Source: GWE2-40-63 sp041664345
GTDB lineage: Bacteria; Bacteroidota; Bacteroidia; Bacteroidales; SZUA-534
Assembly (NCBI GenBank): GCA_041664345.1
Contig: JBAYKX010000030.1
Coordinates: forward strand, 1 to 64,000
DNA: 64,000 bases
Direction of reading: 5' to 3'
The position numbers and the translations under genes are program-made. Below are positions 35,314 to 44,366 of this stretch, one piece after another. Each line of letters opens with the position of its first letter. Position 1 is the stretch's first letter. Below the pieces are notes generated by a model that did not search any database, had not been told where the DNA came from, and saw nothing but the letters and a program-made list of their open reading frames with translations.

Positions 35314-38300
35314 ATGAGTTTTATAAATGAGCTATTAACAAAGTTGTTTGGCAATAAATCGGATAGAGATAATAAAGAAATTATGCCTTTTGTTGAAAAG
35401 ACCAAAGAAGAATTTCTAAAATTATCTTCCTTTAGTAATGACCAATTGAGGAATAAAACCAATGAGCTCCAGAATAGGATCGCCGATTTTATAAGTCCTG
35501 AGAATCAAGAAATTGCAGGTTTAAAAGAAAAACTTGATTCCGATATCTTAGAAATAGAGCAGCGCGAAGATATTTATCAGCAAATTGATCTGATTGAAAA
35601 ACAAATCGACGATAAAATTGACCAAATATTAGACCAGTTGCTTCCTGAAGCTTTTGCAATTGTTAAAGAAACAGCTCGAAGGTTTAAAGAAAATGAGTTT
35701 CTTGAAGTAACAGCCAATCAATTCGACAGAAATATTGCCGCTCGCCGTGACAGTGTTGAAATTAAAGGAGATAATGCTATTTGGCACAACAAATGGATTG
35801 CTGGTGGTAACGAAATTACGTGGGACATGGTTCACTACGATGTTCAATTAATTGGTGGTGTAGCCTTGCATAAAGGAAAAATTGCTGAAATGGGAACTGG
35901 TGAAGGTAAAACATTGGTTGCAACCCTTCCGGTTTTCTTAAACGCCATTACACGGCGGGGTGTTCACATGGTAACTGTTAACGATTATTTGGCAAAAAGG
36001 GATGCCGAGTGGATGGGAACTCTTTATGAATTTCATGGATTATCGGTTGACTGTATTGATAAACATCAGCCCAACTCTGATGATCGTAGAAAAGCTTATC
36101 AAGCCGATGTTACCTTTGGAACAAACAACGAATTTGGATTTGATTACTTGCGCGATAACATGGCTATAAGTCCCGATGATTTAGTTCAACGCCGACACAA
36201 TTATGCCATTGTTGATGAGGTGGATTCGGTTTTAATTGACGATGCCCGGACACCACTTATCATTTCAGGTCCTGTTGCCAAGGGCGAAAATCAATTGTTT
36301 GATGAATTAAAACCAAAAGTACTAAAACTGCATACTGCACAAAGAAATTTAGTTACCCAAATTCTCTCCGATGCAAAAAAACTAATTGCTGAAGGAAAAG
36401 AAGAAGAGGGTGGCTTGCTGCTTTTAAGAGCCCATAAAGGGTTACCTAAAAACAAAGCACTCATAAAATATTTAAACGAATCGGGGATGAAAGTTCTCAT
36501 GCTTAAAACCGAGAACACCTATATGCAGGATAACAATAAAAACATGCATAAAGTAACCGATGAACTTTTTTTTGTTATTGATGAAAAACAAAATGCCATT
36601 GAATTGACAGAAAAAGGTATTGATTTGATTTCAACCGATTCTGAAGACCATACGTTTTTTGTTTTACCCGATGTAGGAGCCGAAATTGCTGATTTGGAAA
36701 AAAGGGATATAAAAAGTGAGGAGCGACTTCAGTTAAAGGATAAGCTTTTGCAAGATTATTCAATAAAATCGGAGCGGGTTCACACTATTAACCAACTTTT
36801 AAAAGCCTACGCCATGTTTGAAAATGACGTAGAATATGTAGTTGTCGACAATAAGGTTAAAATAGTTGATGAGCAAACCGGTCGTATAATGGAAGGGCGT
36901 CGCTATTCCGATGGGTTGCATCAAGCTATTGAAGCTAAAGAAAATGTAAAGGTGGAAGCTGCTACACAAACTTTTGCCACTATTACCCTTCAAAACTACT
37001 TTAGGATGTACCACAAACTTTCAGGTATGACCGGTACTGCTGAAACTGAAGCCGGTGAGTTATGGGACATCTATAAGTTAGATGTGGTTGTTATTCCAAC
37101 CAACCGACCGGTAGTAAGAAAAGATCATGAAGATTTAGTTTATAAAACAACCCGTTAAAAATACAATGCTGTAATTGATGAAGTTGCTTCATTGGTTGAG
37201 AAAAACCGTCCGGTTTTAGTGGGTACCACTTCCGTTGAAGTGTCTGAATTATTGAGCCGTATGTTAAAAATGCGAGGCATTAAACACAATGTACTGAATG
37301 CAAAACTACATCAACGTGAAGCAGATATTGTTTCTGAAGCCGGGAAACCACGTACGGTTACTATTGCAACCAATATGGCTGGTAGGGGAACCGATATTAA
37401 ACTTACTGAAGAAGTAAAGCAAGCCGGAGGATTAGCCATTTTAGGTACTGAAAGGCATGAATCGCGAAGGGTTGACCGTCAGTTGCGAGGCCGTGCAGGA
37501 CGCCAAGGTGACCCAGGCTCCTCTCAGTTTTTTGTTGCATTGGACGATAATTTAATGCGCTTATTTGGCTCCGATAGAATTGCCAGTTTAATGGATAGGT
37601 TGGGATTGAAAGAAGGTGAGGTAATTCAGCATTCCATGATTTCAAAATCAATTGAAAGAGCCCAAAAGAAAGTTGAAGAAAATAACTTTGGCATCCGTAA
37701 ACGTTTGTTGGAGTACGATGATGTGATGAATAATCAACGGGAAGTTATTTATAAGAAAAGAAAACATGCTTTATTTGGCGATAGGTTGAAAGTGGACATT
37801 GTTAATAACATTTACGATGTTTGTGAAAACCTAATTAATGAACATCAGGAAACTCATGATTATGAAGGATTAACCTTAACAGCCTATAGGGTGCTTTCCA
37901 TTGAACCACCTTTCAGTGAAGCAGAATTAAAGACAGAAGATAAAAACATTTTAACCGATAAATTATATTATTCTGCTTTGGATTCCTATAAACGGAAATC
38001 AAAGTCAATTCAAGAAAGAGTATATCCGGTTGTTAAAGGTGTTTATGAGCGTCAGAGTCAGGTTTACGACAATATTGTAATTCCAATTTCTGATGGAATT
38101 AAAGTTTACAATATTGTAACCAATCTGAAAAAAGCGTATGAATCGGAAGGTAAAGATTTAGTTAAATCGATAGAAAAGTCAATCAGCTTGATGACCATTG
38201 ATGAGGCTTGGAAAGAACATCTACGGGAAATGGATGATCTAAAACAATCAGTTCAAAATGCTACTTATGAGCAAAAAGATCCCTTATTGATTTATAAATT

Positions 38301-38595
38301 CGAATCGTACGAGCTTTTTAAAACGATGATTGACAAAGTGAGCCACGATGTGGTTTCCATTTTAATGAAAGGAAATATTCCCATTCAAGATCCAGAACAG
38401 GTAAAACAAGCCGAGCAACGCCGTAAACTTGATATGAGTAAATTTAATACTTCAAGGAACGAGCAAGGAGACTCAGTGGATCAAAAGAAAATAGTTCAAC
38501 CCATACGGGTGGAAAAAAAGGTGGGACGAAATGAACCATGCCCTTGTGGAAGTGGAAAAAAATACAAACAATGCCACGGTATTAATGCAGAATAA
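35314..38595 (+). pseudogene. secA: Preprotein translocase ATPase SecA, interrupted by one in-frame TAA
   Basis: A single frame of 1093 codons is split only by TAA at 37156-37158, between VYKTTR and KYNAVIDEV. Other SecA proteins have Glu here (TREKYNAVI), so GAA to TAA is the simplest change. Everything else looks intact: Walker A GTGEGKTLVA (about 192), Walker B VDEVDSVLIDDA (about 300), TATNMAGRGTD and QLRGRAGRQGDPGSS, the scaffold helix, and the zinc-binding tail EPCPCGSGKKYKQCHG. SecA drives proteins through SecYEG and is essential, so a true null is implausible: base-call error, readthrough, or a second copy elsewhere must be considered. It leads a group with DUF6913 and dapA. Confidence 0.93.
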
Positions 38596-38600
38596 GTGGA

Positions 38601-39146
38601 ATGATAGTACAAAAAAAATATAATCCAATAAAACTAAAGCTAAGTAAGCTTTTTGGTGGTTCAGGTGCTGAAAATTTTAAACGAAAAGTTAAAGCATGTT
38701 CCATTGAAAAAGCAGCAACTGTTGGTGTATCCTTTGTTGTTACAAGCCCAAATGAACTTGAGGAAATCAAAAAAATTCTAAAACAGCTCCATAGTTTGGG
38801 TATTAAAACTTTTGCTTTAGGTTATATACCTGAAAAAAAACCTCATGATTTTTATCTGAGCGAGAAGTCGTGCAATTTTTTTTGCGATAAAGAGCTTGAT
38901 TGGTTTTTACGTCCGAATAATGTGGCCGCTGCTGAATTTCAAAATTCCACGTTTGATATTTTAATTGACCTTGGAAGCTATTCCTACTATCCGATGCAAC
39001 ATTTATTAAATAATTCAAAGGCAACATTTAAAGTGGGTTGGTACACTGATAATGGTCCTTTTGATTTGATGATGAATATTGATCCGAAAAAAGGACTTGA
39101 TTTTTATTTTACTCAAGTTTTGCATTATCTATCAATTTTAAAATAA
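38601..39146 (+). CDS. DUF6913-family hypothetical protein
   Basis: A 181-residue protein with no signal peptide. Visible segments are ATVGVSFVVTSPNELEEIKKIL, LGIKTFALGYIPEKK, CDKELDWFLRPN, FDILIDLGSYSYYPMQHLL and a C-terminal FYFTQVLHYLSILK. I recognise it as the DUF6913 group of Bacteroidota, usually next to dapA; function unknown. The alternation of strand and helix suggests a Rossmann-like fold. It starts 5 bases after the secA stop and ends 16 bases before dapA, so it is likely co-transcribed with both. Confidence 0.75.
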   Translation: MIVQKKYNPIKLKLSKLFGGSGAENFKRKVKACSIEKAATVGVSFVVTSPNELEEIKKILKQLHSLGIKTFALGYIPEKKPHDFYLSEKSCNFFCDKELDWFLRPNNVAAAEFQNSTFDILIDLGSYSYYPMQHLLNNSKATFKVGWYTDNGPFDLMMNIDPKKGLDFYFTQVLHYLSILK

Positions 39147-39162
39147 AGAAAACTAATTAATC

Positions 39163-40044
39163 ATGAATATTAGTCGATTTAAAGGTACAGGTGTTGCACT
39201 TATTACGCCATTCAGAAGTGATGGAAGTATTGATTTTAGTGCATTAAAGCGAATAGTAAATTTTCAGATTGAAAATGGCACTGATTATTTGGTGGCTTTA
39301 GGAACAACCAGTGAAGCTCCTACATTAACATTCGATGAACGTCAGGCCGTTTTAGATTATATTATTGAAGTAAATAATAAACGATTGCCCTTGGTGGTGG
39401 GATGTGGCAGCAATAATACCAGAGAACTGGTTGAAATGGCAAGAAACTTTGATAAACCTGGAGTTGATGCTTTGCTTTCAGTAGCCCCTTACTACAACAA
39501 ACCCAATCAAGAAGGTCTTTTTTTACACTTTAAAGCATTAGCCAACACAACGCATTTACCCATTATTTTGTATAACGTTCCGGGACGAACCGCCTCAAAT
39601 ATTGATGCCCAAACAACCATTAAACTGGCTAAAGAATTTAAGAACATCATTGGAATTAAAGAAGCTTCCGGCAATATAGCGCAAGCTATGCAACTTGTTA
39701 AATACAAACCAAAAAACTTTTTAGTTTTATCGGGTGACGACGGCACCGCATTGCCTTTAATTGCTTTGGGCTTTGATGGAGTAATATCAGTAGTTGCCAA
39801 TGCTTTTCCGGCACTTTTTTCTGAATTGATTCGTATTTCATTAAAAGGAGATTTTGAAAAGGCACGGGAATTACAGTATCGGTTAATTGATATTATAAAT
39901 TCTCTTTTTGAAGAAGGAAATCCAGCAGGAGTTAAAGCATATCTATCATGCAATGGTTTGATTGAAAATAGCTTGAGATTACCTTTAGTTCCTGTTAGTA
40001 AATCGCTGATGGCAAAAATAAAAGACTACAACTCAAAATTATAA
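39163..40044 (+). CDS. dapA: 4-hydroxy-tetrahydrodipicolinate synthase
   Basis: A 293-residue TIM-barrel aldolase of the NAL family. The first committed step of the diaminopimelate/lysine pathway condenses pyruvate with aspartate semialdehyde. Motifs: FKGTGVALITPF start, LGTTSEAPTL (phosphate-like loop), YYNKPNQEGL, ILYNVPGRTASN (Tyr of the proton relay), IGIKEASGN (Schiff-base Lys, about 164) and VLSGDDG. Length is typical. It lies at the end of the secA-DUF6913 group. Confidence 0.95.
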   Translation: MNISRFKGTGVALITPFRSDGSIDFSALKRIVNFQIENGTDYLVALGTTSEAPTLTFDERQAVLDYIIEVNNKRLPLVVGCGSNNTRELVEMARNFDKPGVDALLSVAPYYNKPNQEGLFLHFKALANTTHLPIILYNVPGRTASNIDAQTTIKLAKEFKNIIGIKEASGNIAQAMQLVKYKPKNFLVLSGDDGTALPLIALGFDGVISVVANAFPALFSELIRISLKGDFEKARELQYRLIDIINSLFEEGNPAGVKAYLSCNGLIENSLRLPLVPVSKSLMAKIKDYNSKL

Positions 40045-40124
40045 GCATTCTTGACTTCTTTTAATTTAACCTCATATCCGCAATTCGATACTTATAACAT
40101 TCCTCTATGATAGGTTTAATCTAG

Positions 40125-40835
40125 ATGAGCAATTATCGTTACACGAAACAAAACTTAGGTCAAAAATTTGAATTTACCCTAATCAAACAAGTTCATTTAG
40201 CGGTTAATAATGAGGAATTTTATATCATTGAAGATGATCAAAATTCGAAATTCCTGCTTTTAAAAAAACAGTATCTCCCCTATCATTTTAAAATTGGACA
40301 AAAAATAACTTGTAATTTAGATAAAATAAATTGTAGTGGTCAACTCTTTTTTGAACCAGAAAATCCATATTATAAAGTAAATCAATGTTATTCATTCAAT
40401 TTAATTGAAATTAAAACTATTGAGAACTATCTGGGTTTTCAGGAGAAAGTTGCCTTAGTTACCGATGCAGAGGGGAATGAACAGTGGATTCGCAATGCAA
40501 ATGGAATTAATTCACTGGAATTTAAGGTTGATGCGTTTGTATTATATATCAAAAAAGGGAAACTCTTTTTAATTGGGAAAGAATGTTATGAAAAAGGCTT
40601 GAGAATTAATGCCATAGCTGATTTTAAAGTTGTTGATGAAATTGTAACTACGCGTTTCAATCCTGCTTATATATTGGAAGATTTATGGGGAAATAAACAC
40701 GCAATACCCAAAGCCCTTTATTCAAATTATAACCTGAAAATAGGACAGTGGATTAAAGCCACTATTCAAAAAGCCAGTTCAAAAGGTTTTTTTTATATTG
40801 AACCGTTGCATCCTCATTCTGAAAATGATTGGTAG
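40125..40835 (+). CDS. Hypothetical protein with three internal OB-like repeats
   Basis: A 236-residue cytosolic protein I cannot name. Similar segments recur: FKIGQKITCNLDKINCSGQLFFEPENP (about 62-88, by position), a middle copy around FKVDAFVLYIKKGKLFLIGKECYE (130-155) and LKIGQWIKATIQKASSKGFFYIEPLHP (about 205-231). Each has a G-Q-x-I strand pair ending in a G..FxEP.HP turn, as expected for small OB/S1-like barrels. Nucleic-acid binding is possible but unproven. It sits convergent with ligA, which starts one base after its stop. Confidence 0.6.
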   Translation: MSNYRYTKQNLGQKFEFTLIKQVHLAVNNEEFYIIEDDQNSKFLLLKKQYLPYHFKIGQKITCNLDKINCSGQLFFEPENPYYKVNQCYSFNLIEIKTIENYLGFQEKVALVTDAEGNEQWIRNANGINSLEFKVDAFVLYIKKGKLFLIGKECYEKGLRINAIADFKVVDEIVTTRFNPAYILEDLWGNKHAIPKALYSNYNLKIGQWIKATIQKASSKGFFYIEPLHPHSENDW

Positions 40836-42836
40836 TTATGATTCTATCATTTTAATAAAATCTTGCTCTGTTATAATTGGAATACCCAATTCAACTGCTT
40901 TTGAAAGCTTATTGGGACCAATATTTTCGCCTGCTAATAAATAACTGGTTTGCTTTGAAATAGAAGATACCGCTTTGCCGCCATGCGACTCAATGATTGT
41001 TTTAATCTCTTCGCGGCTAAAATGTTCCAATTTACCACTAGCAATAATAGACAATCCTTTTAGGTTTAACGATTTAAGCTCTGATTTTTCTGATTCAAAC
41101 TGAAGCCCAGACAGTTTAAGCTTTTCAATCAAATTATTGTTTTCTGCATCCGAAAAATAATCCAATATACTTAAGGCTATTTTCTCTCCAATTTCTTCTG
41201 TGGCTATTAATGATTCATAAGAAGCACGACTCAATTCTTCCATTGAACCAAATGCTTTAGCCAGATTTTTGGCTACAGTAGCACCAACATGCCGAATGCC
41301 TAATCCAAACAATAGGCGCTCAAAAGGAACTGTTTTTGATTGTTGAATGCTATTAATAATATTACCGGCCGATTTTTCAGCCATTCGTTCTAAAGGCAAT
41401 AATTGCTCTTTTGTAAGCGTATAAAGGTCGGAAATATTAGCAATGAGCTTATTAGAATATAGTAATTCAATAGTTTCTTCGCCTAAACTATCCATATTCA
41501 TAGCCTTACGGCTAATAAAATGTATAATTTTTCCTTTTATTTGAGGTGGGCACCCTTTTTCATTTGGGCAATAATAAGCTGCTTCGCCTTCAGCTCTAAT
41601 TAACTTTGTATTGCATTCGGGGCAATTATCAATGAAAATTACTTTTTTAGCATCAGATTCTCTTTTATCGGTATTTACACCTACAATTTTTGGTATAATT
41701 TCACCCCCTTTTTCCACTAAAACGGTATCGTTTAAATGCAAATCATGCAAAGCAATTATATCTTCATTATGCAGCGATGCCCTTTTAACAGTGGTTCCTG
41801 CTAAAAATACCGGTTCCAAATTAGCTACCGGTGTAATGGCCCCGGTTCTACCAACCTGAAAATCGACCGACAACAACTTAGTAGCAGCTTGTTCTGCTTT
41901 AAATTTATAGGAAATCGCCCAACGTGGTGATTTTGCTGTGAAACCAAGTTGTTCCTGTTGTTCAATTGAATCTACTTTAATTACGATTCCATCAATATCG
42001 TACGGAAGCTGCCTCCTGTTTATGCCCCAAAACTCAATAAATTGTAATACTTCTTCAATGGAATTACACCGTTTATTTTCTGTTGGAATCTTAAAACCCC
42101 ATTCGCGGCATCGTTGCAAGTTTTCGAAATGAGAATCGGTAGGTAACTTACTACCTAATAAATAATAGAGAAAACAGTCGAGAGGTCTTTTCGCAACCAG
42201 GGAAGAGTTTTGGATTTTTAATGAACCCGAAGCTGCATTTCTGGGGTTTGCAAAAACATTCTCGCCTAATTCTTCGCGTTCTTTGTTGAGTTTTTCAAAT
42301 CCTTTGTGAGGCAAAAAAACTTCGCCTCTAATTTCAAATAGTTCCGGATAATTAGTTCCTTTTAAAGTTAACGGGATTGAACCTATAGTGCGCACATTAT
42401 TGGTAACATCATCGCCCTTTTCGCCATCCCCTCTGGTAACGGCATATTTTAATTTTCCTTTTTCATAGGTTAAACTAATTGAAGCTCCATCGTATTTAAG
42501 TTCGCATACATAACTATACGAAGTATTCAGTGTTTTAGCAACACGCAAATCAAAATCCCTTATTTCGGTTTCGTTATAAGTGTTACCTAACGAAAGCATG
42601 GCATATTTGTGCTTCACCTGTTTAAATTCATGATTTAAATCGCTTCCTACCCTTTGTGTTGGAGAATTTGCATCGGAATATTCGGGGTATTTACTTTCAA
42701 GCTGAACCAATTCATGCATCAACTGATCATATTCATAATCAGATATTTCAGGTGCTGAGAGTACATAGTACTTATAATTATGATTGTCAAGTAACTGCCT
42801 AAGTTCCACAATTCTTACGGTATCTTTTTCCTTCAT
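40836..42836 (-). CDS. ligA: NAD-dependent DNA ligase
   Basis: A 666-residue ligase. The start is placed at MKEKDTVRIVELRQLL; the upstream in-frame Met at 42914 would add 26 residues without family support. Domain Ia (YYVLSAPEISDYEYDQLM) binds NMN, the nucleotidyl-transfer site CELKYDGASISL has the adenylated Lys, and the SPRWAISYKF region follows. A four-Cys zinc finger (CPECNTKL, YYCPNEKGCP), the helix-hairpin-helix repeats (LLFGLGIRHVGA) and a C-terminal BRCT domain (GLSIIASGKLEHFSREEIK) are all present. It seals nicks during replication and repair. Confidence 0.95.
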   Translation of the reverse strand: MKEKDTVRIVELRQLLDNHNYKYYVLSAPEISDYEYDQLMHELVQLESKYPEYSDANSPTQRVGSDLNHEFKQVKHKYAMLSLGNTYNETEIRDFDLRVAKTLNTSYSYVCELKYDGASISLTYEKGKLKYAVTRGDGEKGDDVTNNVRTIGSIPLTLKGTNYPELFEIRGEVFLPHKGFEKLNKEREELGENVFANPRNAASGSLKIQNSSLVAKRPLDCFLYYLLGSKLPTDSHFENLQRCREWGFKIPTENKRCNSIEEVLQFIEFWGINRRQLPYDIDGIVIKVDSIEQQEQLGFTAKSPRWAISYKFKAEQAATKLLSVDFQVGRTGAITPVANLEPVFLAGTTVKRASLHNEDIIALHDLHLNDTVLVEKGGEIIPKIVGVNTDKRESDAKKVIFIDNCPECNTKLIRAEGEAAYYCPNEKGCPPQIKGKIIHFISRKAMNMDSLGEETIELLYSNKLIANISDLYTLTKEQLLPLERMAEKSAGNIINSIQQSKTVPFERLLFGLGIRHVGATVAKNLAKAFGSMEELSRASYESLIATEEIGEKIALSILDYFSDAENNNLIEKLKLSGLQFESEKSELKSLNLKGLSIIASGKLEHFSREEIKTIIESHGGKAVSSISKQTSYLLAGENIGPNKLSKAVELGIPIITEQDFIKMIES

Positions 42837-42963
42837 AGCAAAATTGATTGAATGGCCTAAAATTAGATAAATCATTTGTTTTAACTGAAAGTACCTTATG
42901 CTTTTTATAAACAAATAATAAAAACACAGTTCAAAAATATATTTTTATTACAAACACAAATTT

Positions 42964-42994
42964 ATTGTTGATTAATTAAAATGGACTACTTTTG
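42964..42994 (+). promoter_or_regulatory. Promoter of the B12-riboswitch transcript
   Basis: ATTG at 42964-42967, 19 bases, then TACTTTTG at 42987-42994 matches TTTG-N19-TAnnTTTG with one mismatch, placing the transcript start just before the riboswitch. Confidence 0.65.
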
Positions 42995-42997
42995 GCT

Positions 42998-43215
42998 TGC
43001 AATGGTTTCCAAAAAGGTTTTTACCTGATGGATTAAAAGGGAATGCCGCGTAAATCGGCAACAGTACCCGCTGCTGTAAGCTCCTTAACTTTTACCAAAA
43101 CACCTTTGCCACTGTCCCGATGCCTCGGGATGGGAAGGCTTGGTAAAAGGGAGTAAGTCAGAAGACCTGCCTAAGCAAACAATACCTTAGCTTTCGGGAA
43201 AAAAAGCCATTGGTG
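42998..43215 (+). promoter_or_regulatory. Cobalamin (B12) riboswitch
   Basis: The conserved boxes of the cobalamin aptamer occur in order: AAAAGGGAATGCC (43034-43047 area), CGGCAACAGTACCCGCTGCTG TAAGCTCC by position 43056-43084, TTTGCCACTG (43105-43114), GGGAAGGC (43132-43139) and GTAAGTCAGAAGACCTGCC (43153-43171, the B12-box). A variable P-arm contains a genome-typical CCCGA..TCGGG palindrome. The remaining sequence up to 43215 pairs in part with upstream boxes and is the likely expression platform. It precedes a secreted DUF4465 protein, so high B12 would lower that protein's expression. Confidence 0.93.
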
Positions 43216-43296
43216 TAGCTGCATTTATTGTTGCCCCATCAATTTAATCCGTTAGTAAAGGTTGATTTTATTTATTCATTTATTAATCAACTTTTT

Positions 43297-44274
43297 ATGA
43301 AAAAAAATTATGCTTTAGTTGTGTTTGCCTTATTTAGTTTAGGTATGTTGCAAACAAGTGCTCAACAAGTTGCCTCTATGGATGACTTAACCCTTGAAAC
43401 TGAAAGTTACTGGAATGGTAGCGATAGTAGTGGAAGTTTTTCAAGTGGTCCAATGGTTTTTAAAAACCAGTATAGTGCTAGTTGGAGTGGATTTGCCTAT
43501 TCCAACATTACTAACAACACTACCCCAGGATACACCAACCAATACAGCGCATTTGCTGGAATAGGTGCTTTAGGTTCGGCAAAGTATGCCATAGGTTACA
43601 ATTTTGGAGCCGATACCATTATTATGAATAAACCTTCGGATATGCTAGGGTTGTACGTTACTAATTCCACTTATGCTGCTTTATCAATGAGGGATGGCGA
43701 TGAATATTCAAAAAAATTTGGAGGAGAAACCGGAAACGATGAGGACTGGTTTAAACTGAAAATTATCGGTTGGAATGAGTCTCAAATTGAGGTTGGTATT
43801 ATTGAGTTTTATTTAGCCGATTATCGGTTTGCGGATAATGTAAAAGACTATATTATTAAAGACTGGCAATGGGTTGATTTAAGTTCATTAACCAATACAT
43901 CGTACCTGACTTTTGAACTTTCATCGACCGATAATGGAGATTGGGGAATGAATACCCCCGCTTATTTTTGTTTGGATGAGATAACCATTAAAAACTTTAC
44001 CGACATTAGTTTTGATACTGAAAATGACGCAACGAAATCGGAATATGAATTTCAAATTTATCCTAATCCAGCTCAAAATTACCTGAATGTAACAGGCAAT
44101 AACCCAATTAATCAACTAAGCATCGTTAATTTAGCGGGTCAATTAGTTTTACAATACGAAGGAAATCAATCATTTAATCAAACCATATCTATTGAAAACC
44201 TGAATGCGGGAATATATTTTATTCAAGTGATTTCAAATAATAAAACAGAACTATATAAAATAAGTAAGCAATAG
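43297..44274 (+). CDS. DUF4465 protein with T9SS sorting tail, B12-riboswitch controlled
   Basis: A 325-residue secreted protein from MKKNYALVVFALFSLG, with a signal peptide ending TSAQQ; the earlier in-frame ATG at 43228 lies in the riboswitch leader and is rejected. The DUF4465 domain (about 25-240) has SYWNGSDSSGSFSSG, WSGFAYSN, FYLADYRF and WVDLSSL motifs. A Por tail follows (FQIYPNPAQNYLNVTGNN to LYKISKQ). In gut Bacteroides, riboswitch-controlled DUF4465-type lipoproteins have been linked to surface B12 binding (from memory). Here the surface anchor is a type IX signal, not a lipid. The gene stands alone; no btuB is next to it. Confidence 0.88.
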   Translation: MKKNYALVVFALFSLGMLQTSAQQVASMDDLTLETESYWNGSDSSGSFSSGPMVFKNQYSASWSGFAYSNITNNTTPGYTNQYSAFAGIGALGSAKYAIGYNFGADTIIMNKPSDMLGLYVTNSTYAALSMRDGDEYSKKFGGETGNDEDWFKLKIIGWNESQIEVGIIEFYLADYRFADNVKDYIIKDWQWVDLSSLTNTSYLTFELSSTDNGDWGMNTPAYFCLDEITIKNFTDISFDTENDATKSEYEFQIYPNPAQNYLNVTGNNPINQLSIVNLAGQLVLQYEGNQSFNQTISIENLNAGIYFIQVISNNKTELYKISKQ

Positions 44275-44295
44275 CTTTAACTAAATGACTTCAAA

Positions 44296-44330
44296 AAAAA
44301 AGGGTGCTTCTATCATGGAGTGCCCTTTTT
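44296..44330 (+). terminator. Terminator of the DUF4465 gene
   Basis: AAAAAGGG...CCCTTTTT stem with a short wobble-containing neck (GGGTGC/GTGCCC) around TTCTATCATGGA, 20 bases past the stop. Confidence 0.7.
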
Positions 44331-44366
44331 CATTTACCGCGGGTGTAGGGATTCTTAAATATATTG

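Noticed and set aside
43228..43296. Upstream start of the DUF4465 gene
   Set aside because: It lies in the leader directly after the riboswitch, and the signal peptide starts at 43297.
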